From: Bacteroidota bacterium | Lineage (GTDB): Bacteria > Bacteroidota > Bacteroidia > Chitinophagales > Chitinophagaceae | Length of the DNA: 19,408 nt | Direction: 5' to 3' | Assembly: GCA_023423835.1 (NCBI GenBank) | Contig: JAFAEW010000134.1 | Location: 1-19,408, forward strand | Shown here: piece by piece, positions 6,329 to 14,255 of the stretch | How the letters are laid out: every line of letters begins with the position of its first letter | How positions within the stretch are numbered: the first letter of the stretch is position 1 | Position numbers and translations under genes: made by a program | Notes under the pieces: model-generated | Told to the model about the DNA's origin: nothing | Database searches by the model: none | What the model saw: the letters and a program-made list of their open reading frames with translations, nothing else

Positions 6329-8044
6329 ATGAAAAGTTTGAAACGGATTGTTTTGTTGTTTATATTTTCGGGCATTCTTACAATTTCAAATTCACAACGC
6401 TTAAACAAAGACGCATTTCCTCAAAACTATTTTAGAAATCCGCTTGATATTCCGCTGCAGCTTGTAGCAAATTTCGGCGCATTGCGTTCAAACCATTTTC
6501 ACATGGGATTGGATATTCGTACGCAGCAAAGGGAAAATCTTCCCGTTTACGCGGCTGCTGAAGGATATGTGAGTAGAATAAAAATCGAGAAATACGGATT
6601 CGGCAATGCCATTTACATTTCACATCCTAACGGATATACTACCTTATATGCGCATCTAAACGCGTTTTATCCTGCACTTGCTAAATATGTAAGGGAAAAG
6701 CAGTACCGCGAGCAGTCCTGGGAACAGGATTTTGAATTGCAACCCGATCTGTTTCCGGTGAAGAAAGGAACCTTCATCGCTTATAGCGGAAACACAGGTG
6801 GGTCTGCCGGTCCGCACGTGCATTTTGAAATAAGAAACACGCAAACCGGCAGCAATCTGAATCCGCTTTTATTTGGATTTGGTGTTACCGATACAAGGCC
6901 TCCTGTAATTTCAAAGTTGTATTGGTACGACCGAAGGTACAGCACCTATTTATTGCCCGGTAATCACGTTCCTATTGCTTACTCAAACGGGAAATATGCA
7001 TCTGTTGACAAAGTGATAAAAGTGAATTCACCTTTGATAAGTTTCGGCATTCAATCCGATGATGTTTCCAGTTCTTCTCCTTTTCATTGGGGCATTTATT
7101 CGGCCGAAATAAAACTGGATGGAAAACCAATCAACAGTTTTCAACTGAATGAAATTTCCTATGATGAAACGCGTTTTTTAAACGCTTGTATCGATTATTC
7201 AAAGTACCTGAAGGATAAATTTTTTGTTTCTCATCTATCTTATTTGCCTGGAAATGGTCTTCCCGTTTTTTCACCGACAGACGGAAATGGCGTAGTGATT
7301 CTGACCGACAGCCTTCCGCACGATATCGAAATTACCGTGAAAGATTTTACGGGCAATGCCACCATCCTCTCGACAAAAGTGCAATTGGGAAGCGCCCTTT
7401 CCCATTACGATTATCCCGCAGATGCAAAGCCTTGTATGCCCAATTATCCATGCCGGGTAGAGAGTGAAAATGTAACCGGTAACTTCAGTAAAAATGCATT
7501 CTATGATGGCGTGCCTTTCATCATTAAAGAATCAGAAAACAGCGGTGCCAATGCTGCTTCAAAACGCATCAGCTTCAGTAATTATACCATTCCGGTTCAT
7601 GATTATTACGATGTTCAGGTAAAAACCACGCTTCCTGCCAATAATCCCCTGAGAGAAAAGGTGGTAATGGAATTAACGAGCGGCAGCAGCAAAATCGTTG
7701 AAAAAGGAAAATGGAATGGCGACTGGCTCTCTGCCCGGTTTAACCGGCTGGGAAATTTGCAACTCGTGATCGATACCGTTCCTCCTGTAATCTATCCTTC
7801 AGGATGGAAACCGGGATCTCTCGTTTCCGGAAGTCACCTGACCTTCAAAGGTTCTGATAATATGGGCGAAATCGCTTCGTTCACGGCCGAACTGGATGGA
7901 AACTGGTTGCTGTTTGCCAAGAACCGGGACAGATTTATTTACACATTTGATGAACATTGCGCAAAAGGAAAGCATGAGCTGAAAGTAACAGCTACCGACA
8001 TCGCCGGAAATGTGAAGGAAGCGACCTATTATTTTACCCGATAA
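6329..8044 (+). CDS. Secreted M23 family (LytM/peptidoglycan DD-endopeptidase-like) metallopeptidase
   Basis: This is a 571-residue exported protein with a signal peptide at about residues 1-23 (KRIVLLFIFSGILTISNSQ). The peptidase domain (about 40-180) has the zinc ligands H58 and D62 in HMGLD, YAHL around H109, and the GPHVHFE motif with H163 and H165, so the active site looks complete. M23 enzymes usually cut peptidoglycan cross-bridges. Residues about 190-571 are a long beta-rich region, with Ig-like stretches near DTVPPVIYPSGW and DIAGNVKEATYYF, that may bind wall or position the enzyme. The peroxiredoxin gene follows after 7 bases and is probably cotranscribed. Its role in division, growth or recycling cannot be decided from sequence. 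The start fits the nearby -7 element. Confidence 0.92.
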   Translation: MKSLKRIVLLFIFSGILTISNSQRLNKDAFPQNYFRNPLDIPLQLVANFGALRSNHFHMGLDIRTQQRENLPVYAAAEGYVSRIKIEKYGFGNAIYISHPNGYTTLYAHLNAFYPALAKYVREKQYREQSWEQDFELQPDLFPVKKGTFIAYSGNTGGSAGPHVHFEIRNTQTGSNLNPLLFGFGVTDTRPPVISKLYWYDRRYSTYLLPGNHVPIAYSNGKYASVDKVIKVNSPLISFGIQSDDVSSSSPFHWGIYSAEIKLDGKPINSFQLNEISYDETRFLNACIDYSKYLKDKFFVSHLSYLPGNGLPVFSPTDGNGVVILTDSLPHDIEITVKDFTGNATILSTKVQLGSALSHYDYPADAKPCMPNYPCRVESENVTGNFSKNAFYDGVPFIIKESENSGANAASKRISFSNYTIPVHDYYDVQVKTTLPANNPLREKVVMELTSGSSKIVEKGKWNGDWLSARFNRLGNLQLVIDTVPPVIYPSGWKPGSLVSGSHLTFKGSDNMGEIASFTAELDGNWLLFAKNRDRFIYTFDEHCAKGKHELKVTATDIAGNVKEATYYFTR

Positions 8045-8051
8045 TTTTAAG

Positions 8052-8540
8052 ATGATGGAATTAATGGAAGGACAAAAAGCGCCGGCATTCAAAGCCAAAG
8101 ATCAGGATGGAAAGGATATTTCATTAGCCGATTTTAAAGGAAAGAAACTAGCCATCTACTTCTATCCGAAAGACATGACGCCCACCTGTACGGTGCAGGC
8201 CTGTAATCTGCGTGATAATTTTTCATTGCTGAAAGAACATGGCATTGAAATAATCGGCATTAGTCCGGACGATGAAAAAAGTCATAAAAAGTTTGAGTCA
8301 AGACACGACCTTCCGTTTCGTCTGGTTGCCGATCCCTCGCATAAAATTCTTGAAAAATATGGTGTTTGGGTCGAAAAGAAATTGTTTGGTCACAAATATA
8401 TGGGCGTTAGAAGAACCACTTTTCTGATTGATGAAAAAGGGAAGATCGTGAAGGTCATCGGCAAGCCGAAATCAGGTGATCATGCGAAACAGATCATTCG
8501 CGAATGGAAAAAATTACAAACTGGTGCAGACCCGGTCTAG
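8052..8540 (+). CDS. bcp: Thioredoxin-dependent thiol peroxidase (Bcp/PrxQ)
   Basis: This 162-residue cytoplasmic peroxiredoxin reduces hydrogen peroxide and organic hydroperoxides using thioredoxin. The peroxidatic motif is PKDMTPTCTVQAC, with the peroxidatic cysteine at C46 and the resolving cysteine at C51. That spacing of five positions is typical of PrxQ. The downstream GVRRTTFLID motif is also characteristic. Three in-frame ATGs (8052, 8055, 8064) lie close together; family alignment allows any of them, and I give the longest. The gene follows the M23 gene after 7 bases, so it is probably in the same transcript. Its stop codon overlaps the stop of the converging kinase gene within a CTAG sequence. 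Confidence 0.94.
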   Translation: MMELMEGQKAPAFKAKDQDGKDISLADFKGKKLAIYFYPKDMTPTCTVQACNLRDNFSLLKEHGIEIIGISPDDEKSHKKFESRHDLPFRLVADPSHKILEKYGVWVEKKLFGHKYMGVRRTTFLIDEKGKIVKVIGKPKSGDHAKQIIREWKKLQTGADPV

Positions 8541-9460
8541 ATCAGGGAAATATCGAAATTAACCAGTTGCACGAATTGGCGGATTCTGTTTTCTATGTCT
8601 TTTTTGGAAATTTCCTTCAATCGCAGCACGCCAAATTTTTCAACACAGAAGCTTGCCATTGCCGATCCGACAATAATGGCCGTCTTCATATTTTCAAACG
8701 AAATATCCTTTGTCTTCGCCAGGAATCCGATAAATCCTCCTGCAAACGTATCGCCGGCGCCGGTGGGATCAAAAACTTCCTCAAGTGGTAAGGCCGGCGC
8801 GAAGAAAACCTGGTTTTTGTGAAACAGCAAGGCTCCGTGCTCTCCCTTCTTAATGATCAGATATTGGGGGCCCATCTGCAGTATTTTTTTTGCCGCTTTT
8901 ACCAGCGAATATTCTCCGGTTAGTTGCCGCGCTTCACTGTCATTTACCAATAAAACATCGGTCATGGTAATGGCGGTTTTCAGGTCAGGCAGTGCCACCT
9001 CCATCCAAAAATTCATGGTATCCAAAACGATCAGTTTCGGCCGTGTTGCCATTTGTTTGATCACACTTTGCTGAACGGAAGGAACGAGGTTTCCCAACAT
9101 CAGGAATTCTGAGTTTCTGAACTGTTGGGGAATAACGGGATTAAAATCTGCCAGAACATTCAGATCGGTTACAAGGGTGTCGCGGGTATTCATATCCATA
9201 TGGTACCTCCCGCTCCAGAAAAATGATTTTTTATCGGGAATCATCTCTACGCCATCCAGTTGCACACCTCTTGCCTCCAGTTCATCGAGTTCGGTCCGGG
9301 GAAAATCATATCCTACGATTGAAACCTGTTGTACCGGTTGCACAAAGTTGCTGGCAGCATAAGCCGCATAGCTTGCCGATCCGCCAATCGTTTTATCTGA
9401 TTTGCCAAAAGGCGTTTCAATATCGTCGAAAGCCATTGTTCCTACTACCAATACCGACAT
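8537..9460 (-). CDS. PfkB/ribokinase-family kinase, substrate unknown
   Basis: This is a 307-residue cytoplasmic small-molecule kinase. The N-terminal substrate-side region carries GGSASYAAYAAS at about 26-37. The C-terminal ATP and anion-hole signature DPTGAGDTF is at 231-239, with D237 as the expected catalytic base, so the enzyme looks active. IIKKGEHGA at about 202-210 is also typical. Family members phosphorylate sugars, nucleosides or related alcohols. Nothing in the neighbours (Bcp on one side, DUF92 on the other) identifies the substrate, so I give no symbol. The ATG at 9460 starts the usual opening beta strand (SVLVVGTMAFDDI). A TAGGTTTG -7-like element lies upstream. The 3' end overlaps bcp by four bases, tail to tail. 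Confidence 0.9.
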   Translation of the reverse strand: MSVLVVGTMAFDDIETPFGKSDKTIGGSASYAAYAASNFVQPVQQVSIVGYDFPRTELDELEARGVQLDGVEMIPDKKSFFWSGRYHMDMNTRDTLVTDLNVLADFNPVIPQQFRNSEFLMLGNLVPSVQQSVIKQMATRPKLIVLDTMNFWMEVALPDLKTAITMTDVLLVNDSEARQLTGEYSLVKAAKKILQMGPQYLIIKKGEHGALLFHKNQVFFAPALPLEEVFDPTGAGDTFAGGFIGFLAKTKDISFENMKTAIIVGSAMASFCVEKFGVLRLKEISKKDIENRIRQFVQLVNFDISLI

Positions 9461-9483
9461 AATGATGATTTTAAAAAGCGGCG

Positions 9484-9491
9484 CAAACCTA
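9484..9491 (-). promoter_or_regulatory. Putative kinase promoter, Bacteroidota -7 element
   Basis: On the minus strand the sequence is TAGGTTTG, matching TAnnTTTG, 23 bases before the kinase ATG. No obvious -33 TTG is present. It lies in the 119-base divergent gap shared with the DUF92 gene, for which I found no clear promoter. Confidence 0.4.
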
Positions 9492-9579
9492 TTACATTTA
9501 AGGCTAAAGCGAGCCGATTTTAAATTTTTTATTCTTTCCTTAAAAAAGCCGGTTTTTTGTAGCCGTAAATTCAGAAGTA

Positions 9580-10293
9580 ATGGCAGACCTCTACTTGGTA
9601 AATTTTCTCATCCTTTTAGCTGGATTTTTTTCGTATCAACTGAAGTTGCTTACCGGCTTTGCGGCTTTTTGGGGAACGGTTATCGCCTTGCTGCTTTTTT
9701 ATTGTTTTGGTTATACCGGTCTTTGTCTGATGTCGGCTTTCTTCATTTTTGGCAATGCGGTTACCTCTTTCAGCCTGTGGAAATCTAAACGAAGAAAGAC
9801 GGTTTACAGGGAAAAAAGGACGGCTTCGCAGGTATTGGCGAATGGCGGTCTTGCCGGAATTATCAGCATCACTTATCTCATTACACATGAACAAACGATG
9901 CTTTTGCCCCTGATGATAGCAGCGGTTTTTGCATCCACTACCTCAGATACATTTTCCTCAGAACTTGGAATTATTTATGGAAAAAACAGTTACAACCTCC
10001 TGACTTTTAAAAAGGAATGGCCGGGCGCCGATGGCCTTGTAAGTTTGGAAGGATCTTTATGCGGCGTCATCGGTGCTGCGCTGATTGCTGTAATTTTTTG
10101 TGCAATGAATGGATGGAATAGCTGGTTTTGGTGGATTTTTATTTCAGGTGTCGGCGGTAATCTTGCCGATTCTGTTCTCGGACTCCTGTTTCAGCGGAAA
10201 GGCATTATGAGCAATGATGGCGTGAATTTTTTTAATACGGTCATTGCCGCATTAATCCTGATTTTCTTTTGGGCGGTTGCCGGACCGGGTTAA
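9580..10293 (+). CDS. DUF92 family integral membrane protein (TMEM19/VTE6-like)
   Basis: This is a 237-residue membrane protein with about six hydrophobic segments (for example 8-20, 28-42, 50-66, 91-118, 157-175 and 217-233). It carries the conserved DUF92 motifs in order: RTASQVLANGG at 80-90, SDTFSSELG at 122-130, GADGLVS at 149-155 and NDGVNFFNT at 212-220. The family includes the plant chloroplast phytyl-phosphate kinase VTE6 and eukaryotic TMEM19. The acidic residues in these motifs suggest an isoprenoid or lipid phosphate enzyme, but the bacterial function is not established to my knowledge. It is divergent from the PfkB kinase gene and converges with the Mur ligase gene across a 35-base gap. 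Confidence 0.88.
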   Translation: MADLYLVNFLILLAGFFSYQLKLLTGFAAFWGTVIALLLFYCFGYTGLCLMSAFFIFGNAVTSFSLWKSKRRKTVYREKRTASQVLANGGLAGIISITYLITHEQTMLLPLMIAAVFASTTSDTFSSELGIIYGKNSYNLLTFKKEWPGADGLVSLEGSLCGVIGAALIAVIFCAMNGWNSWFWWIFISGVGGNLADSVLGLLFQRKGIMSNDGVNFFNTVIAALILIFFWAVAGPG

Positions 10294-10305
10294 ATAGAAG
10301 AAAGA

Positions 10306-10324
10306 TTTTTCTGCCGCGGCAAAA
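10306..10324. terminator. Palindrome in the convergent DUF92/Mur ligase gap, possible bidirectional terminator
   Basis: The 10-base palindrome TGCCGCGGCA (10312-10321) has T5 on its left (10306-10310) and A4 on its right (10321-10324), so a short GC hairpin with a U-tail can be drawn on either strand. The stem is short once a loop is allowed. Its position between two converging stop codons is the main support. Confidence 0.35.
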
Positions 10325-10328
10325 TATC

Positions 10329-11720
10329 CTAGTCCCAATTCTGCAATTGTGCGGCAACGGAATGAGCAAAATCAGACAAGGAAGGATCTCTTGCTCCCAT
10401 CAGCAGTAAAACGCAATTCTCCTGCAAATGCGGTTTTATTGCATCAAAAAGATCGTTTCTGTTTTCAACGAAATAGGCGTTCTTCCCTTTTTCCCTGATT
10501 CCGGCAATCAGATCATTGGCGGAAATGTTTTTTGTGGTGGTTCCGCCGGCATAAAATATTTCGCTCATCCAGATTTCATCCTGCGGCCGCAATGCATTGG
10601 CAATCTCTTCAATAAATTCCTGTTCGAGGAACTTTGTTGGAACGTAGCCGTGCGGTTGAAACCATGCAATAACTTTTGATCCCAAAGGCTGACAAGCTTT
10701 TATTGACACTGCACATTTCACGGGATTATGCGCGTAGTCATCGATCAGTAAAACACCGTTTTTCTCTGCAAGCAGTTGGTGCCTGCGGTAAATTCCTTCA
10801 TAGCTTTTCAGCGCTTCAGAACAGGTTTGCAGATCAATTCCTATCTGATGGGCAACCGCCACGGCTGCCACCGCATTTTCCATATTGTGTTTTCCCACCA
10901 GATTCAATTCAAACGGAACACCATTTATTGCGAATGAAATTTTTAATCCGTTTTGTGAAAAGCCGGAAGCCCTATAGCCAGGGTTTTCCTCGCCTTCCTC
11001 TGTTGAGAAATCATGGGCTGCATTTTGTGAAAGCGAGGCAGCGAGAGGATGTAAACGGTTTACAACAAACTTTTCCCTGGTATTTTGTTTGAAAGTTGTA
11101 AAGATCGACACGAGGTCATCTACGGTCTTATGATCTTTATCGATGTTGAGCAGCAGGCCGATTTCAGGGTGGTATTGCACAATCGAGCCGTCGCTTTCAT
11201 CGGCTTCAATTACGAGCCATTCGCCCGTCCCGTATTTTGCGTTTCCGATTTTATTTTGCTCAATCAGTTTTATGAGTCCCGCCCCGCTGATAATTCCAGG
11301 ATTAAGTCCTGCAAACTCAAGAATATCGAAGATCATGGCGGCGGTTGTACTTTTTCCCGAAGTGCCACCCACTGCGATGGTCTTTTTTGAATCCGCAATC
11401 AGCGAAAGCATTTCTGATCTTTTTAAAATCGGAATTCCAAGGCTTTTCGCTTTCTGAACTTCGGGCACTGAATCTTCAATGGCGGTTGAAACGATAACGA
11501 GTTGCGTTTCCGCCGTTATTCCTTCGCCATTTTGGATAAAACATTTTATGCCTTCGGCTTCGAGTTTTTCTTTTGTTTCGTTGTATAAACCCGGTTTAAA
11601 ATAGCGGTCGCTTCCATACACTTTTTTGCCTGATGCTGCCAGCCATTGTGCCAAAGCGCTCATGCCCGTTCCGGCTATTCCGATAAAGAAAATATTATCT
11701 GTTTCGTTCAGAGAGATCAT
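10329..11720 (-). CDS. MurC/Mpl-like Mur ligase paralogue with altered motifs
   Basis: This is a 463-residue cytoplasmic ATP-dependent ligase. It has the N-terminal Rossmann motif FIGIAGTGMSALA (about 12-24) and the MurC/Mpl-like signatures GSDRYF, EADESDGS (172-179), NIDKDH (192-197), GKHNMENAVAA (277-287) and DDYAHNPVK (327-335). Three places differ from the MurC I know. The P-loop is GTSGKST (119-125) where MurC and Mpl have GTHGKTT. The FQPHRYTRT region reads FQPHGYVPT. The C-terminal GAGDI reads GARDPS. The enzyme probably adds an amino acid or peptide to a UDP-MurNAc-like substrate, but it may not be the essential MurC, which I would expect in a division and cell-wall cluster. I chose the ATG at 11720 over an upstream TTG (11744) that would overlap ruvB. 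It begins 13 bases after ruvB, probably in the same operon. Confidence 0.85.
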   Translation of the reverse strand: MISLNETDNIFFIGIAGTGMSALAQWLAASGKKVYGSDRYFKPGLYNETKEKLEAEGIKCFIQNGEGITAETQLVIVSTAIEDSVPEVQKAKSLGIPILKRSEMLSLIADSKKTIAVGGTSGKSTTAAMIFDILEFAGLNPGIISGAGLIKLIEQNKIGNAKYGTGEWLVIEADESDGSIVQYHPEIGLLLNIDKDHKTVDDLVSIFTTFKQNTREKFVVNRLHPLAASLSQNAAHDFSTEEGEENPGYRASGFSQNGLKISFAINGVPFELNLVGKHNMENAVAAVAVAHQIGIDLQTCSEALKSYEGIYRRHQLLAEKNGVLLIDDYAHNPVKCAVSIKACQPLGSKVIAWFQPHGYVPTKFLEQEFIEEIANALRPQDEIWMSEIFYAGGTTTKNISANDLIAGIREKGKNAYFVENRNDLFDAIKPHLQENCVLLLMGARDPSLSDFAHSVAAQLQNWD

Positions 11721-11733
11721 TCGATAAATTTTT

Positions 11734-12780
11734 TCAGGCCCCAAGATCTGTAAATAAACTTCCCATATACGGGTTTTGCGGATGATTTTTTCCGAGATGA
11801 TTATACGCTTTCACGGTCACTTCCCTTCCTCTTGCGGTTCGTTGAATAAATCCTTCCTGAATGAGGAAAGGCTCGTACACTTCTTCAATCGTTCCGGGTT
11901 CTTCTCCCACCGCGGTTGCAATCGTTGTTAATCCCACCGGACCACCTTTGAATTTCTCAATGATGGTTGATAAAATACGGTTATCCATTTCATCCAATCC
12001 GAATTTATCAACATTCAAAGCCTTCAATGCATGTTGTGTGATGCCAATGTCTATCTGTCCGTCATTCAATACCTGAGCGAAATCTCTCACCCTTCTGAGC
12101 AGGCCGTTGGCGATACGCGGAGTACCGCGGCTTCGACCGGCAATCTCGGCTGCAGCTTCTTCAGATATTGGCGTTTTAAGAATTTCAGCGCTTCGTTTGA
12201 TGATATTTTTCAGGGTATTCGAATTGTAATATTCGAGTCGCGATTTTATTCCAAAGCGTGACAAAAGGGGCGCGGTTAATAATCCGCTTCTAGTGGTTGC
12301 GCCAATTAAAGTAAATGGATTCAGGTTGAGTTGAATACTTCTCGCATTAGGGCCGGTATCAATCATAATGTCTATCTTGAAATCCTCCATCGCCGCGTAT
12401 AGATATTCTTCAACCACCGTGCTTAAGCGGTGAATTTCATCGATAAATAAGACGTCGTTTGGTTCAAGATTAGTCAGTAATCCGGCAAGATCTCCGGGCT
12501 TTTCAATCACCGGGCCGGAGGTTTCTCTAATGTTTACCCCCAGTTCATTCGCAACAATGCGGCTTAAAGTAGTTTTGCCGAGTCCGGGCGGGCCGTGAAA
12601 AAGCACGTGATCCAGCGCTTCTCCTCTTAATTTCGCCGCCTTGATGAAGATGATGAGATTTTCAATGATCTGATCCTGCCCGGCAAACTCGATGATTTCC
12701 TTCGGTCTGATCCGGTTTTCAAATTCTTTTTCCGCTTCATTCAAATCCGATTTCTCGGTATGTAAATTTGGATTGCTCAT
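11734..12780 (-). CDS. ruvB: Holliday junction branch-migration ATPase RuvB
   Basis: This is a 348-residue AAA+ motor of the RuvABC complex, which drives branch migration of Holliday junctions in recombinational repair. The Walker A motif GPPGLGKT is at 63-70 and the Walker B motif with DEIH at 114-117. GATTRSGLLTAPLLSRF gives sensor 1 and adjacent arginine positions. The C-terminal winged helix carries GGPVGLTTIA and RTARGREVT. Length and motifs are standard and complete. The gene heads a pair with the Mur ligase 13 bases downstream. Upstream lies a 180-base gap with a near-match -7 element, TAATTTCG, on the minus strand at 12803-12810. It is not next to ruvA or ruvC. Confidence 0.98.
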   Translation of the reverse strand: MSNPNLHTEKSDLNEAEKEFENRIRPKEIIEFAGQDQIIENLIIFIKAAKLRGEALDHVLFHGPPGLGKTTLSRIVANELGVNIRETSGPVIEKPGDLAGLLTNLEPNDVLFIDEIHRLSTVVEEYLYAAMEDFKIDIMIDTGPNARSIQLNLNPFTLIGATTRSGLLTAPLLSRFGIKSRLEYYNSNTLKNIIKRSAEILKTPISEEAAAEIAGRSRGTPRIANGLLRRVRDFAQVLNDGQIDIGITQHALKALNVDKFGLDEMDNRILSTIIEKFKGGPVGLTTIATAVGEEPGTIEEVYEPFLIQEGFIQRTARGREVTVKAYNHLGKNHPQNPYMGSLFTDLGA

Positions 12781-12960
12781 TTATTGCACGATTCCTTTCC
12801 TGCGAAATTATACGTTTCTGCCTAAAGCGTTTTCTTTATTCCCGTTAGTGGCAATGAATTAAACGACAGTGTGGCCCGATTATTTTTCTGAAAGGAAGAT
12901 TGCAGAAGGTCAGCGGACTTCCGGTATTTTCCGGTTACTTCTTCTATTGGTCCGTTATGA
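12781..12960. other. Gap between the SPFH gene and ruvB
   Basis: These 180 bases hold no gene that I can support. They should contain the ruvB promoter and the 3' end of the SPFH transcript. I see a direct repeat TTCCGGT (12919-12925 and 12929-12935) with a 10-base period, and no convincing terminator hairpin. Confidence 0.4.
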
Positions 12961-13866
12961 CTAAGGTTTATCCATGCTTAAAATAAGGCCGTTTCCCGAT
13001 TGTACCTGCGGCAGTTTTCCATCCCATTTGTTTATCTTCTGATATTCAATGTAGTTGGGCGTAAGCGAAACCTGCTTTCTTCTGATGGCTTCCGCTTCTC
13101 CTGCCGCTTCAATTACCATTGCGGCACTATCGGCTCTTGCCTGTGCGATCTTTCTTTCTCCTTCAGCTATTGCCACGAGTTTTTGATTTTCCGCAACCTG
13201 TACTTCCTGAATGGCTTTGGTCTTTGCTTCGATTGATTGTTGCAAAGCAGGCGGCGGTGTAATGTTTGTGCGCAACTGTGAGATTGTAAACCATTTCGAT
13301 ACGCGCTTATTGGCTTCGTGAATGATGTCTGATTCAAAATGTTCGCGCTCATTGAAAATGCTGTCTACCGACCACTTGTTGGCCACATCATTGACGGTTC
13401 CCACAATCGCGGTTTGCAACCATTGATGTTCGATACTTTTGATGTCTAACCTCAAACTTTGAAACATATCCCCAACATCTCCCGGTTTCAAGGCATAATT
13501 GAAGGATGGCTTAATGCTGGCACTGAATCCTCCCTTCGTGATTACCTGTTGTTCAGGATAATCGATGTGTTGCTGGTACACCGGAAATTCGTACAATCTG
13601 CTTATCCATGAATTATACAACACCCATCCCGTTTTATATTCAAATTTGCTCACACCGCGATTATCGCCCGTAAGGTTTACTTTAATGCCAACATGGCCCG
13701 CATCAACCCGTTTCACAATAAATGGTTGAACCAATGCGATTACCACGCCGGCTAGCAGGATAAACAGAAGCCTTGCCCACGAACCCGTGTTCAGATTTCC
13801 TCTTTGCTTTCGGTAAAGCGCGAATGTCAATAATACAGTAACAACTAAAAAAACGACAGTGATCAT
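12961..13866 (-). CDS. SPFH/Band 7 (prohibitin-like) membrane protein
   Basis: This 301-residue protein has two hydrophobic segments near the N terminus (about 3-17 and 33-51), followed by the SPFH domain (from about 52, VKRVDAGHVGIKVN, to about 210). A long alanine- and charge-rich helical region follows (about 215-272, with KAIQEVQVAENQKL and AEGERKIAQARADSAA), typical of the oligomerising coiled coil of prohibitin and stomatin relatives. The C terminus has the motif WDGKLPQVQSG, frequent in bacterial prohibitin-like proteins. Such proteins form large membrane rings or scaffolds and often regulate membrane proteases. No FtsH, HflC or NfeD gene is adjacent. Instead, a 55-residue membrane protein gene overlaps its start by ATGA, implying translational coupling. 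Confidence 0.92.
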   Translation of the reverse strand: MITVVFLVVTVLLTFALYRKQRGNLNTGSWARLLFILLAGVVIALVQPFIVKRVDAGHVGIKVNLTGDNRGVSKFEYKTGWVLYNSWISRLYEFPVYQQHIDYPEQQVITKGGFSASIKPSFNYALKPGDVGDMFQSLRLDIKSIEHQWLQTAIVGTVNDVANKWSVDSIFNEREHFESDIIHEANKRVSKWFTISQLRTNITPPPALQQSIEAKTKAIQEVQVAENQKLVAIAEGERKIAQARADSAAMVIEAAGEAEAIRRKQVSLTPNYIEYQKINKWDGKLPQVQSGNGLILSMDKP

Positions 13867-14030
13867 TTAAAAAGAGATTTTAGCGGTTTATAAATCAAAA
13901 AATAAAGCGCAACGATTTCAATTACTATAAATAATACAAACAATACAGTTGACGATTGGCGGTTTACCATATATTCGGCGCCTACAGTTGTGATGGCGAT
14001 GAATAAAAATATTTTCAAAAGCGTTTTCAT
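13863..14030 (-). CDS. Small 55-residue membrane protein coupled to the SPFH gene
   Basis: Reading the minus strand from the ATG at 14030 gives an open frame of 55 codons ending in TGA at 13863-13865. The product begins MKTLLKIFLFIAITTVGAEY and ends YKPLKSLFK. It has two hydrophobic stretches (about 4-18 and 29-47) joined by a short polar loop (MVNRQSSTV), with lysines near both termini, so a two-pass membrane hairpin with both ends inside is likely. The stop codon overlaps the SPFH start codon as ATGA, a classic coupling arrangement, which is the strongest sign that it is a real gene. I do not recognise a family. It may be a partner or regulator of the SPFH oligomer. An inverted repeat lies 15 bases upstream of its start. 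Confidence 0.75.
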   Translation of the reverse strand: MKTLLKIFLFIAITTVGAEYMVNRQSSTVLFVLFIVIEIVALYFLIYKPLKSLFK

Positions 14031-14044
14031 TTGTTTTGGTATAG

Positions 14045-14059
14045 AATAACCGGGTTATT
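14045..14059. promoter_or_regulatory. Inverted repeat upstream of the small membrane protein/SPFH operon
   Basis: AATAACC (14045-14051) and GGTTATT (14053-14059) form a perfect 7+1+7 dyad ending 15 bases before the ATG of the 55-residue protein. It could be an operator or a small leader structure. Such a dyad is expected about once by chance in a window this size, so the placement carries the argument. Confidence 0.35.
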
Positions 14060-14255
14060 GCTTTAATTGTAAAACTAACTTCGGGGCAAAATACGGCAAT
14101 TTGCAGGAGCTTGTTTGTGTTTAAGAATTTTTTAAAGTGAAAGGATTGTGGTTTTCCTCAATTAGTGCCGGAATTTTTTTGGAGAAATCACCGGATCAGA
14201 AATGCTTTCGTCCCATTGATTCCATAAATCATAAATATCCCAATGTTTTATTAGG

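Noticed and set aside
10676..11092. A 138-codon plus-strand frame inside the Mur ligase gene.
   Set aside because: It is antisense to a gene with complete Mur ligase motifs and has no recognisable feature of its own.
11721..11744. An upstream TTG start for the Mur ligase that would overlap ruvB.
   Set aside because: The ATG at 11720 starts right before the Rossmann motif at the expected distance, and TTG is a rare start. The overlap is not needed.
12919..12935. A direct repeat TTCCGGT with 10-base period upstream of ruvB, as a possible activator site.
   Set aside because: There are only two short copies, more than 130 bases from the ruvB start, with no third copy.
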